Shown here piece by piece: positions 35,817 through 47,600 of a stretch of DNA of 64,000 nucleotides. Under the pieces are notes generated by a model, which saw nothing but the letters and a program-made list of their open reading frames with translations, made no database searches and was not told where the DNA came from. Source of the DNA: Cucumis sativus (taxonomy: Eukaryota; Streptophyta; Magnoliopsida; Cucurbitales; Cucurbitaceae); the NCBI RefSeq assembly GCF_000004075.3, contig NC_026658.2:2108001-2172000 (forward strand), read 5' to 3'. Every line of letters begins with the position of its first letter. Position 1 is the stretch's first letter. Both the position numbers and the translations under genes were made by a program.

Positions 35817-35884
35817 TTTGCAATCGTTCACTAATTTTAAATGTCAAGTATTTGCAATCGTTCACTAATTTTAAATGTCAAGTA
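35817..35884. repeat. Exact tandem duplication, 34-base unit, two copies
   Basis: Two identical 34-base copies, 35817-35850 and 35851-35884, each starting TTTGCAATCGTTCAC. It lies in the 3' flank of NLR3. Confidence 0.95.
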
Positions 35885-37861
35885 TTCAAAAATTCTTTTG
35901 CAATGTACTATTTATATTCACCCTACAACGGAAGACTATGGTCTCTAAACAATTTAGAAATCTGAGTTTGAATTGGTTTCGAGTTTATTAACTATTGCAT
36001 TTGATGCATTTTAATAATGTTTGAGCTTTACTGAATCACCAAATCTTGAAAGTTTCCTGGTTAAAGTGAGCTTAGTTCAATGGTAATTGACATGTCTTTT
36101 CTTCCTAAAAGTTGGAGATTTGATACTATGATCTTACCGTTTTTGTATTAACATAATGTGAAGGTATCATTTAGGATTTAGACTCCTCGTTTAATGTTTA
36201 GCAATTGGAGGTAATATGTTAGTGTTTTCATCAAACTCTACAACTCTAATAAAATAGTTGTCAATAAAACGAAAATTAAACTATTACAAGTTGATGAGAC
36301 TAACATATATGACATAAAACATACAAAAATAATATACTATTGATATATTGGTTCATCCACTACTGTTCTTTTTTCTAATCTTGCAAGTGTTCCTTCAATA
36401 TTGTACGGATTTCACATCTTTCCTTCTTTTAAATTGGAATAAACTATATTCTTCCTTTTGTAATTGTACTTTGACCTCTTGACACATTAAATGAGTTCTC
36501 TCTCTCTTTGTTTTTTTGTTGATATTTTTAGTAATTATCCACATGTAGAGTTTCTATGTAATCTATTTAGTTAATTGATGAGATGGTTTTTGGTTCTTAA
36601 ATTGTTCTCTTTTTTTTTTCCAAAAAAGAGAGTTTATTTTCTTATCTTTTTATTATAAATAACATAACAAAGGTATAAAACCACATAAAATAATAGCTTA
36701 AAAAGACTAATAGTTTAGTCTCTAAACTTTTAAAAGTTTATTCTAATTTAGCCTTTTAGGGAGATTAGACAGTGGTTTGGTCATGGGGAATGGGAGAAGG
36801 GAAAGATACTTTTTATTTTTATGGATTTTAACAATGAACTATATTATTATTGCTACTGTCATGTGTGACTTCCATCAACTATTCAACAAAATTGACCATA
36901 ATCTAAAATTTGACACAAATTTCAAACTTGAAAATTCAAGAGAAACCGTGTTTGTAAATTTCAACGAGAGCTTCAAAACATTTGTACCTTTGCCTTTTTA
37001 GTTCATACTTCATTCAACTAAGAACATTCATGCCTTTAACTTTTCGTCTTTCAAGTCTGCATTGTTTTTAAAAATAAAATGACATAAAATGGAGCAAACA
37101 TTGGATAATGATTATTCCGATTCTCTCATATGATTACAAAAACATGATTCTAGTTTTATTACTTACTGCTTACAATATGATTCTAAAAAACTTTCAGCAT
37201 CTAATTTCATAATTCTTTTATTCAAAGAATCAAATTACACATTAATTAATAATCGGATGAATGAGCCAATCAATGAATTAACGCTAAACTTGATCACGAT
37301 ACTTTATACAAAGTTAAGATTTATAAGATTGGGCTCTTAGAAGAAAATTTCAGGAGTTAGAAGCCTACTTAAAAAGTATATGGACATCTTCAGGACCGAA
37401 GCTTTGATGATATCAATTCCCCATATTTGTAGGAAGCACCTTCATGCAAACAAAAGGCAGAAATTTATAAGTGATAAATGACGTAAATAAGCCGTCAAAC
37501 ACAACGAATATAGATAATAATTCTTTTTAAGAGTATGACAATTTGAACCTTCAGCACAAACTCGTTACCGTTTGAGTTCCATTTTGTACAATAAAGTAAT
37601 AGCAGCATGTAACATTAACTAATTAAAGCAGTTAAGCACATAACTTAGTGGATAAAGCAATTATTACTCGTTACCTCAAAGCTTCCAAAATTGTAGAACT
37701 AAGAAACATGGACTCTTCCCAAATGCACTCAGTTAGAGGAACGAAAATGATATTTTAACCAAAATAATACCACATGGACTCCCCCTCCCAAATGCACTAC
37801 AGATTGGTATCACCATATAAGAAAAAAATCCATCCAATGGTTAACTAATCACAAGATACAC
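35885..37861. other. Intergenic DNA between NLR3 and the plastid-protein gene
   Basis: AT-rich, with a SINE-like trace at 36065-36140. The open frame 36777-37001 looks like chance. The part near 37862 is probably the 3' untranslated region of the minus-strand gene. No gene is supported. Confidence 0.5.
36065..36140 (+). repeat. tRNA-derived SINE-like trace
   Basis: GAGCTTAGTTCAATGGTAAT resembles an RNA polymerase III A box in a tRNA-like context. About 35 bases later GTTGGAGATTTGATACT resembles a degenerate B box. The order and spacing match a dispersed plant repeat of tRNA origin. A functional tRNA is excluded because no cloverleaf or anticodon arm can be drawn. Confidence 0.4.
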
Positions 37862-40800
37862 TTAAATGACATCTCCAATTATATCTCGGGTAGTTAATAC
37901 TCCTTGCATCAACCAAGAAGCAATTCCTTCCTGTTTCCAAGATAACCCCCTGTGAATCCTTTGCTTTCGCTTCAACAAGTTCTCATTGCATCCAAGAAGT
38001 TAAAATCCGTTTTAATTAAGCCTGTCCATTATTCTAATGGCAAAAAAAGGGGACTGAGGATAAGAACTCTTCTGATAATTCAGATAAAATTGAAGAATTA
38101 TGTTCTTAGAAAAACATACAGTCACAACGCCACCAGATTTTTTGAGACATAACAACCTCTCTGTCAACCATAGCTGTCCTAATGAATTTCCTCCCGATGG
38201 TTCAAAGAAGACCTTAAACAAAAGGAGTACTCTATTCAACGAAAAACCCTTCTGTCCCGCGGCCTCCTACTATTCCATGTGTGGATGATAATGTGGAGAC
38301 GGAAGTCTGAGCTACGTGAAGCTGATTTTTTTTCTTTCTTAATATGAAACAGAGACGTACATTCATCAAAAGAGCCAAAAGAACAACCTAAAGATAGGGG
38401 TAGAGGAAACCCCCTCCAACACTATTTTAAAAAAAAGGAAGGAAAAAAAGAGCTCTCCGATTGTTAATAATCACAAGAAAGCTATAACTACAAAACAATT
38501 TGAGATAATTTTGTGCACCACCAATGAACGTATGCTAAACAAAGCTCAAGAGGAAATAATCAAAACTTATCTTCAAACATCTTTCATTCATTTCCTTTCA
38601 AAGACAGCATAAAAGTGCACGAGTAGCACGTCTCTAAAGGATTTTAGATATACTTGATGACTTAGATGAATATACATCTCTATTTCCTACAAATAAAAAA
38701 AAAAAGCAATTTAAAAAAAATGTATTTATGCTTAGGCTGAGAATTGCAACTTAGAATCTGACGGTGTACTTGACAATTCAAATGTAGAAGCTTTTGGATG
38801 AATTTTTCAGGATTGTGAAAAGGAGTTTCCTTCTAAATTGGATGTTCCTTATTCTAGTTCCGAATCTGTACATCCAAATTTGCATCTCTCATTGAAGTTT
38901 GTAGTCTCCAGATGCAGAAATTTCTCCCTTCATTTCAGAAAGAGAATGAACAATCAAAGAGAGGGGCTTGAAAACTTTGGTTAGATCCCATTTAGCCTTG
39001 AAAATTCCTAAGGGATAGACAAATTGAGATTCATGCCCCGTGTATCTATACTTGAATAAAAGATCAAGTCTAAAATGAATCATTCAAAATTTCAGAATAG
39101 ATAAATCCTAAAAATCAAACATCATCTATACTTGCATAAAATCAATGTGAAGTTTTAAAATGAATCATGCGTACCCAAATAAATTAATGTTTCTATTTGT
39201 ATTCACTATGCATCAAAAGACCTGGGTAAATCTTCCTCCAACAAAGGTTTGTTGAAGCGGGTATGAAAGACGCCTCTACCAGCAATAATAGAACTCTAAA
39301 TTAGAGAGAGATAGATGGGATTAATAACATACCAAACCAAGAGCTTCCGCAGCGGTGCTATGACTATCTTTACCACAAATACCAATAAACATATTCATTA
39401 ATGATTCTCTCTGTTCTACCTTCAAGACTTTCTTCAAGCCTAGAGTCAACATCTCCATCTCAGGCTGGAGAACCAACGAAGATAACATCAGAAAATTGGA
39501 GTAAATACAAGTTTAATACGAAAGTTCAGGATACATACCGAGGACTTCTCAGGAGGGAATATCTGTATAATGTGACAGATCTTCAACAACTCAGCATTTG
39601 CTTCTGAATGTCTGTCTTGCATCACTAGAGCCTGTGGTGTGATAAATTGGCTTAGCAGGATCCTCTTCATTGTATATCATTTAAACAATAAAGAAGTTGG
39701 GTTTCTTTAGACCAACAACTACAGGGTTATCCTCGTTTTTCACTTTTTCTCAAGGGTAAGTGATGTGTATTTTAGTTTCAGTAAGGTTGTGGCAGAGAGT
39801 AGGTTCAGTTTTATTTTATTCAGTTGAAGATTTGTAACTTTCTAATTACTAGATCAAAAGATTTTATATATATATATATATATGTTGGATACAAAACTAT
39901 TTAACTGCTGATATTTTAATTAATATCTCCGTTCATGAGGCCCAAGCCCACTATTTCTAACAAATCATTGGAAATTATAAAAATATTTACCCAGGCCTGT
40001 AAGAAGTACGAACGCATTCTAGCAGCAACAGCAGCAGAAACTATCCTGGCAGCACGGACATTCTCAATGCCAATGTCCTCAGCAAGCCCAGCAATAAAAT
40101 TTGGACCATCCTCACCATTAATAAAAATTAAGTGTGGGTAAATGGGAGTCCTGCAAATTCCAAATAAGTTACAACCAGATGAACATTTAAAACCTCAGTA
40201 TGAGAGAAAGAGAGAGAGAGAGGAGAGAGAGAGAGAGCATATATTTGTAGGAGTACAATTATAAAGTTACCTGCTATAGATATTTAAAACAAAGTCCACA
40301 GATGCTCGATAAAATGAATCACGCATATTTTCTGTGTTGAAGGAAACTTTTACTCCAGATATCCTGCATATTTCACGCAACTGCTCATCCATTCAGGCAC
40401 AGAGAAGTGCAGGCAATGATAAAACAATCAGCATGGTAATAAGGAATCAACTACTACTAATGATGAAAATTCAAACAAATTTGACAATGCCATTCATACA
40501 TGAAAATTTTCCATGCCAGTGGAGGAAAAAACTTTTACAAAAATGGTTTGGAAAATATAATATCAGTCTAATATATTGATTTGCTTAAATCTTCAATATG
40601 AAATTGTCAAGAGAAAGAACATGAATCTTCAATATGAAATTGTCAACAAATATGCTTATTTGGCGATCTTTGTGGATCCTTCAAATTATAGCGGACAAGA
40701 TATATCGTGGAACGGCTGCAAGTTGTAAGGTCTTAACTATTTGATATCTTAGATTAGAACAGCATTTTTCAATCAATACTATAATCTAGCCAGATCTTAT

Positions 40801-43121
40801 TCAATAACCAAAGCAATTGATCTATCCCCTTTACATATTCCAAGCTCATTATCCTTTAAGTTAAATTGCTCAGCGATAGGAAAGCTACTGTATGACATTC
40901 TGCTAGTTTGGTTAATGCAATTGTCTTGATGCAAGTAGCTTCAGGTTTTCCTTTCCTTTAAACTTATAACGTCAGAAACTAGAACATTCAACTCAGCAGA
41001 ATCCTCACATTTGCAATGAATTTCAAGTTTTCTTTTTAAAGAAACCATACTTTCATTTAAAAAAATGGAAGAATACAAGAACATACAAAAACAAACCCCA
41101 TAAAATAAGACTCCAACACTAACTACGGAGAGAACTCCACTCTAAAAGAATAAGATAAATGTTCTAAAAGAATAAGATAAATGTCATTATTACAAAACTG
41201 TCAAGTGGCTGACACCCAAACGGAAGCATTAAACCTCACCAACATCCAAACCTCCTCTCTAAATTATGAACCAAAACGTCTTGATAACTTACTCATATGA
41301 CATGCCAACTAAGAAAGAAAGGAATAGAAGTTTAACCACGAAAATCTAATATCTTTTAATGGATTATAAAAGAACTGATTGTAGCAATACAAAATTTAAC
41401 TTTTACATTGTGTAGACTGGAAGTAGCTAGGTTTCTGTTCATATATTGTAAGAAAACTACACCACATCCAAAACGTTATGTCAAGAGGTACTAACCACTA
41501 CAATCATTGAATTCATAGTATGTATTATCAGGCAAGGAACATCACATAATAATTATGAACGTGATCTCTAGAAAAATGATACACAAGATGAAAGTAATCA
41601 CCTTTACCATACACACATATAGATCCAAACAAATACAGATTGTGCATGAATCAAACACTTCAGTAGGCCTTAAATGCAATCACAGATGCTATCATCATGG
41701 TAAAAATGAGTTTACGCGCTATTTATCCATATACATCATTTACAAAATCCACTAGTGCAAAGGTAGAAGAATAAAAACCAAGTGAGCAGACAAATCAAAA
41801 AGGTAAACATTTAATTTTCTTCATTTACAACTAGAGTTTTGAAAGTCCTTAATGCTCTCATTCAAGTAATTCCACCTTTATCTCGTTTTCCTATTGCTTA
41901 CTTTTGTGTTTGAAAAGAAAAATGAGAGTGTTGAATAATTCCAAAATATAAAGCATGATGGACGATAGATGAAAATGATGAAATTCAGTAGATCATAGAT
42001 TAATGCACTCAAAATTCACCCATTGTAGTTTTAAAGAACACCACTCACTTGAACAATATCGTCCTCCATGAAATCCCGCCCACTCATTCTATTGTCCACA
42101 AGGGCTGGGAATCAAGTGGGTCAGTTCAGCTTGAATTTCCAATAAAGAGTATAACATAATGGCAATTCGGAAATCATACAAATTTTTTTGTCAGCAGATA
42201 CAAAAACAGCTTGTTACTACAAGAATTATGCTTAATGAAGTCAGAATAATAGATAAAACATTTTAACATATTAGAAATCTTTGTGCACTAACCTCGGACT
42301 AATCTGTTAGCTTCTATCTGATACTCTTGCCTATTCGCCGTAGCATTCCGTCGGGGAACTGCCGGAGGCCACCATTTTGGCAACCTTTCTCCACCCCAAA
42401 CCCCGTTCTTCGAAATTTCACTTGAAACATCATTCAGAGCCATTGTGTCCGCTAACACGGGACTGTCCAATAACCCTAAAAGATTATTTTTCTTCCCCAT
42501 ACCTTTATTTCGCGCTACAACACTCCTCCTAGTCCCAACAACAACCTCTCGTCCACCAAGGCTCCGGTCCCTTCTCATTACAGGGGCCGTATACCCAGAA
42601 CTAAATTTGTTACCCAAACGAGATACAATCCCAACTAAAAACTTAACTACAAAGACCACAACAAAGCTCAACAGCACCAATTGGCCAACGAATTCCACAG
42701 TGGAACGACGACAAGAGACGGTCAGCGTTCGATTTTGGTCATCAAAGGCAATCAATGTCCGCAAATCGTCGAAAGCGTCCAATCCCGATGACAGAAACTG
42801 GCGGAGGTGGGAGCGGGAAGTGTAGTAAACGGAGTAGAAAAGAGAGGAGGCTTCGGCGGCGACTTGGTCGAGTTCAATTACAGTTTGGAGGTTCGAATCA
42901 GAGGAAGAGGGTGAGGAGTCGAAGGGATGGTGGGTGGTGGTGCGGAGTTTGGTGAGGCTGTTTTTCCGGCGAGTACGACGACGTGGTTTGAAGCAGGAGA
43001 CAGGGGTGAAGAGTGGTCGGGAGTCCGGCGAGGAGAAGCGGCGGTTGAAATGGAGGTTATGGCGACGGGAAGTGAATGGATATGGAAGGAAGAGGCAGAG
43101 TGTGGTTGCTGTGGTGTCCAT
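37862..43121 (-). CDS. Probable plastid-targeted single-pass membrane protein, function unknown (seven exons)
   Basis: Exons on the minus strand: 43121-42293, 42104-42049, 40380-40271, 40150-39991, 39631-39539, 39464-39333, 37981-37862. All use GT..AG and phases join to 499 residues. The last exon is the least certain (acceptor ATGAG before 37981). The start is the ATG at 43121; the longer open frame begins with GTG. Residues 1-60 are rich in Ser, Thr, Arg and poor in acids, like a plastid transit peptide. A strong hydrophobic helix lies at about 143-168 (VVVFVVKFLVG). Further on are a conserved-looking WGGERLPKWWPPAVPRR segment and a helical C-terminal part (MRDSFYRASVDFVLNIYSR, AARIVSAAVAARMRS). 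I do not recognise the family by name. The other frames over exon 1 are shadows. Confidence 0.75.
39865..39883. repeat. AT dinucleotide microsatellite
   Basis: An uninterrupted TA/AT run of about nine units lies inside the intron between exons 4 and 5 of the plastid-protein gene. It is likely polymorphic. Confidence 0.95.
40202..40238. repeat. GA dinucleotide microsatellite, imperfect
   Basis: A GA run with two single-base interruptions (AAAG and AGG) lies in the intron between exons 3 and 4 of the plastid-protein gene. Confidence 0.95.
40589..40645. repeat. Short direct repeat, 22 bases, two copies
   Basis: ATCTTCAATATGAAATTGTC and the next two bases occur at 40589-40610 and again at 40624-40645, inside an intron. 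A local duplication of no known function. Confidence 0.9.
41035..41105. repeat. Dispersed repeat copy ('GAATACAAG..CATACAAA' family)
   Basis: AAACCATACTTTCATTTAAA is followed by GGAAGAATACAAGAACATAC. A closely similar block lies at 46900-46960 (TGAAAGAATACAAGGGCATA), and weaker relatives near 38345-38400 and 52215-52275. I know this phrase as a frequent intron and intergenic repeat in cucurbits. Its class is unclear. Confidence 0.5.
41141..41184. repeat. Exact tandem duplication, 22-base unit, two copies
   Basis: Copies at 41141-41162 and 41163-41184, each starting TCTAAAAGAATAAG. It lies in an intron of the plastid-protein gene, directly after the dispersed repeat at 41035. Confidence 0.95.
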
Positions 43122-43318
43122 TAGTCCATGTAGAGCAAAAGAATTGGAAGCTCCGTTTTTCCACACCTAAAATGGTGGAATGATTATATATACAATACAA
43201 TAAAGCTTTGACGTTAGGTAAAATTCTGCGCTCCGATTTGGCGCCTCTTCTTCCGCCGTCGCCGGAGCTCACTTTCAGTTTGCAGACTATTGCTCACTTA
43301 GGCCCGAGCTCCGATTGG

Positions 43319-43328
43319 TTAGGGTTTT
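43319..43328. promoter_or_regulatory. Telo-box (AAACCCTAA type)
   Basis: TTAGGGTTTT on the plus strand is the reverse complement of the telo-box found in promoters of many plant growth and translation-related genes. It follows GGCCCGAG and ATTGG within 30 bases, upstream of the minus-strand plastid-protein gene. Confidence 0.4.
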
Positions 43329-44098
43329 GTTATTGGAAGCTTAATACAATTTTGTTATTTTGTGTTAGTCTCTGCTAAGCTACAAAACATGGAATATATA
43401 CTTTACAAAATTTAATTTCTCAACTTTGAGTATACACCAAGATGCTACATTCTTGTTCACACAATCGTTATATTAGATAAAAGTTAAATGATATAGGTCG
43501 TGTTATATGAGCCAATATCAATTTGACAAGTTACCATAATTATTCCATTGTACTTTAGAGTTACAATATTGTTATAGTAAAAATCTTCAGAACTAGGGTT
43601 TACTTCTCAATATCCAATAGTTTAATTGATTAGTCTTTTATAAAACAGATTAAATTTAGTCATTCCAAAGTTACAATGAATTAAATGCAATTTATCGAAG
43701 TGAATCTCACCTGCGTTTAGAGTTTATCTAAATTTGTAATTGAAATCATTGACTTTATGATTTTCATTCTAAACAATTATAGATTGCATGAAAACTACAC
43801 CTCATTTTTATTATTCACTTCACACGATTTAATGTTTTTGCTCGTATATTTTTTGTAGAGCAACAGATCAAGGTATTAAACCATAATACTATCAAATTAA
43901 CCCAAAAAAAAAACTTATTTTCTTTGGTACGTGAGGATGAAAATTCAAAGTTGTTAACATTCATAATATTGGTAATGTTAATTGTTAAGATTAGAACATT
44001 CAAAGAAATAAGCATTATAATTCTATTTTACCATTTCTCGCTTTCTGATTGGTTAACAACCATCATTATTCATTCATTGTTCTTCCACTCTAAGTTAC

Positions 44099-44108
44099 AT
44101 TATATATA
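44099..44108 (+). promoter_or_regulatory. Probable TATA box of GOT1
   Basis: ATTATATATA lies about 35-50 bases before the presumed start of the GC-richer GOT1 leader. It is the best TATA match on this strand upstream of the gene. Inferred from position only. Confidence 0.4.
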
Positions 44109-44694
44109 TGTGTGTGAGTGTGTTATTTTTTAACGTATATAAGAGAGTACCGTTCCGAATTTTGGCAGTGGCACGTGCCTGCATTCCTCTCCTCCACATC
44201 ACGCGAACCGCCGCCCACCAGCCGGTCACCTGCAATCCCAACGCCGCCCCATCTCTGCACGCGAACCACGCCGCCCATCTCTTCCCTCAATCTGCTTCAA
44301 GGTTTGTTCCTTATTTTATTTTTCTTTTGAGATTCTGTTGCGTTTGGGTTGCTGAGATCACAATTGAATGTTCGTATTTGTATTATTAATTAATCTCCAT
44401 CTGGTTGTTATTTGGTGAGTTGGTAAAATCAATCTCTAGGTTTTCTTTTCATTTCATTTGTTTTTAGTTATTCGGTTATTTTATTCCCGTGGTTGATTCA
44501 TTGATTCAGCTTCTTCTAGATCTTGTACGACTTTTCTCAATTTGCTACGCGAACCCTAGGATTTTTGTCGATTGGATTTCTTTTGCTTGTTTGCTTATTT
44601 GATCGACTAGTTATTTTGTTTTTGTTCTTTTTTTTCTCATTTTGAACTTTTTTGCAGTGAAGGGAGGGAGGTGAATTAATAGTTTTCGGCAGAT

Positions 44695-47600
44695 ATGGTT
44701 TCCTTCGAAATGAATGACCGCAAGAGTGAGTTACTTTTTCTCTTATGGATATGTTGTTTTTTCCGGCAGATATGAATGACCGCGACGATGTTAATCTAGT
44801 ATTTTTGCTTCTCGTCGTTGCCTGGATTTTTGGAACTGGAATGTGCTGATTGCATTATGGTCATCGACTCATTCACTTAGTTTAGTGCCTAGTTATGAGC
44901 CCTAGGTTTCTTAGAGATTCTGTGCGGTGTATTTTGTTGAGTATTGTACGTCTACTTAGCAATGGTCGTGCATAAAGGAGGGAAGTTATGTGATTTTTTC
45001 TAATAATTTTGTTTCTTATATGAATTGCTTTTGTAATGGCATTAATGATGAATTTGCAAATGAGCAGAGATTGGGCTAGGACTTACAGGATTTGGGGTAT
45101 TTTTCTCATTCCTCGGAATTGTCTTCTTTTTTGACAAGGGATTACTTGCTATGGGAAATGTAAGTGTAGAATTTATATTTTTCTCAACCCAAATAAAAAC
45201 AATTGCAAATCTTGTTTCATTCTAATGTAACCTCTTAACACCACATCTCTTCTTTGGTTCACCGAATCAGATCCTGTTCTTCTCAGGAGTAACTCTCACC
45301 ATTGGACTAAAGTCAACCATGCAATTCTTTATGAAACGTCAAAATTTTAAGGTTGGACATCCTAGAGAGACCTTTCCCCGTATGCTTTTTCTTTGGTGTG
45401 CATGCTTTTTGTTTGACGGTGTACTTTTCATCATTTATGCAGGGAACAATTTCTTTTGGTTTAGGGTTCTTTTTTGTTATCATAGGATGGCCAATCTTTG
45501 GCATGATATTGGAAGCATATGGTTTCGTTGTCCTTTTCAGGTTTGTTGGATATAGATGGCCATTTGCCAGAATTTGGATTTGTATGTACATATCTTTTTA
45601 CTCTTTGGCCATGCTGAATGTTGATAAATTATGCTGTGCAGTGGCTTCTGGCCAACATTGGCAGTCTTTCTTCAGAAAATTCCTGTTCTTGGATGGTTAT
45701 TTCAGCAACCATATGTCAGATCGGTTAGTTTGTGCTTTTTAATTAATAAATTGTAATCCGTTGTTTGAATAATTTTTAAATATATGGATATTGTTTCCTT
45801 CATGGAGCCTTTTTTCTATAACAAAATTAATCGTTTTATCTGGAGTTCCATTATAACATATTGTAAGAAAAGGGGCTGTAAGAAATTTGCACCAATTGTC
45901 GTCTTTTCTTCCATCTTCTTTTTAATTGTTGGGAAGATGTAGTGGAGAAATGATGACCAAAGCAATCTCTTATATACTGTAACGATAACCCCCCTAATGC
46001 AATAGGTATATCAAGGAGGGAGTAAAACAATGATTAGAAGGGGAGGGAATGTTAACTTAAAAGATTTCTGGTTTCTTGCAACAAGCCGCTTTAGCTAGTA
46101 TGAGGTAGAGAATGAGTGAGGAAGATGATAGAACCCGGATATATTAATATAAAAGATAACCAAATTACATGATAAACCAAGTGACTCGAGGTTCTTGGAC
46201 CCTCACTTCTTGAGATCTCACACTCTGAGATCTCTCATGCCCTAGTTCATATACCAAACATTGCTTACCTTCTTCCCTCCCCTCCCCTCCCCTCTATTTA
46301 TAACCAAATTCCCTAACATCCTCCCTAACTAACTACTAATGGACCTCTAATATTTATCTAGTACCAATCCTAAAAGAAGAGTAGGGGAATATAAGTGGTT
46401 AAAAGAGTGGGGGGTAGGGGGAACTTTCAGGTGATATGATGTAAGGTGGGGGTATTAGGTTCAATAAATCTAGTGTAGCAAGAGCATTGTAGTATTTCAG
46501 AATACCTAAATTTGTATCTTTGGGTTTTCATTATTGGGACCTTTGGCCTCTAGTTAAAAAAATCTTCACTTGCTCAACATTCGATTTCTCATCCACCAAC
46601 CATTTTGATCAGATCTCTCATGTTTGTGTTTTCCTCCATTTGAATTTGTTTGTCTCTTTTTGCACATGGCATTGCCATCCAAACCAAAGTATGCCATCTA
46701 ACCTAACTCGAACACATAGGGTTGGGTTGGATTTGGTTCCTTCTCTAACTGGATTGATCAGGTGGGGAACTAACCTACTCAAAAGCGCAGGTTGGTCTAA
46801 AAAAACTTTAACCAAACCGACCCAACTCAACTACATCCCTATCATTTGCAACTGAACGCAACATCTTATGATTCAGCTTTTTTGTTTTTGATGAATTAAA
46901 CAGCTCTCATCGGGAAAGAATGAAAGAATACAAGGGCATACAAATAAACCAGCCACAAAAACACCCCAACTAATAGAAGGGGACCAACTAAGTAGAATGT
47001 CGCCATTAGAGTAATTACAAAAGAGATTCAAAATTGAAGCCCAATGGGAAGCATGAAATCTAGCTAAAGACCAAATCTCACTATGCTCCCTCTTCCCAAA
47101 GAAATGATTCAGATTGGGTCAGTTGAATCATTTCTTTATGACCCTAGCCAAGGAAATCTGTAGGATCATAAACTTCTGGTGGATGGTTAATATGACTCAA
47201 ACTTTTTCTCTCTGAATATTGTCATGCCCTTCACAAACAACTCATGAAGGGCAATGTCTCATGGAATGAGGTGCTGAGATGCTTTCCAGAAGCTGATGAC
47301 AACCGTGATCAGTGTTTCTGTTTTGGCACATCCGAACATGGTAGAGCCTTTAATCATTGATACAGATGCCCTGGATGTGAGCAGTGAGATAATGTTTATG
47401 CATGATCGTAGGTCCGTGGCTTTCTTCAGTCTCCTATCCTTCCTGATATATAGGCACAAGGCAATTGTTGAGTGCAATATAGTAGACATAGTGTTGATTA
47501 TGACTAAATGGGGACAATATTTGGTGGGGTGGAGATTTGTTTTCAAATGGAGCTCAAAAGTTCCAAAAGAGCATGGATTGGTCGGGTGGTATTAACCTAA

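Larger units (their letters stand above)
43122..44694. promoter_or_regulatory. Divergent promoter region of the plastid-protein gene and GOT1
   Basis: The two genes are head-to-head. 43207-43330 is GC-richer and holds GGCCCGAG, ATTGG (CCAAT-like) and TTAGGGTTTT (telo-box), elements frequent in promoters of plant housekeeping genes. On the GOT1 side a TATA string lies at 44099-44108, followed by a GC-rich leader at 44190-44290. A leader intron is likely from 44302 (AAG/GTTTGT) to 44657 (TTTTTTGCAG). The AT-rich middle holds nothing else I can name. Confidence 0.5.

Noticed and set aside
38889-39083. Minus-strand open frame as an extra exon of the plastid-protein gene
   Set aside because: It lies in the last intron, has no suitable acceptor/donor pair, and including it is not needed for phases to join.
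42445-43170. Several plus-strand open frames rich in Arg and Gly
   Set aside because: They are antisense to exon 1 of the plastid-protein gene and reflect its GC-rich, Ser/Arg codon content.
46520-46855. Open frame of 111 codons within the GOT1 last intron
   Set aside because: No recognisable protein, and it lies between two retroelement relics inside a clear intron; likely decayed repeat DNA.
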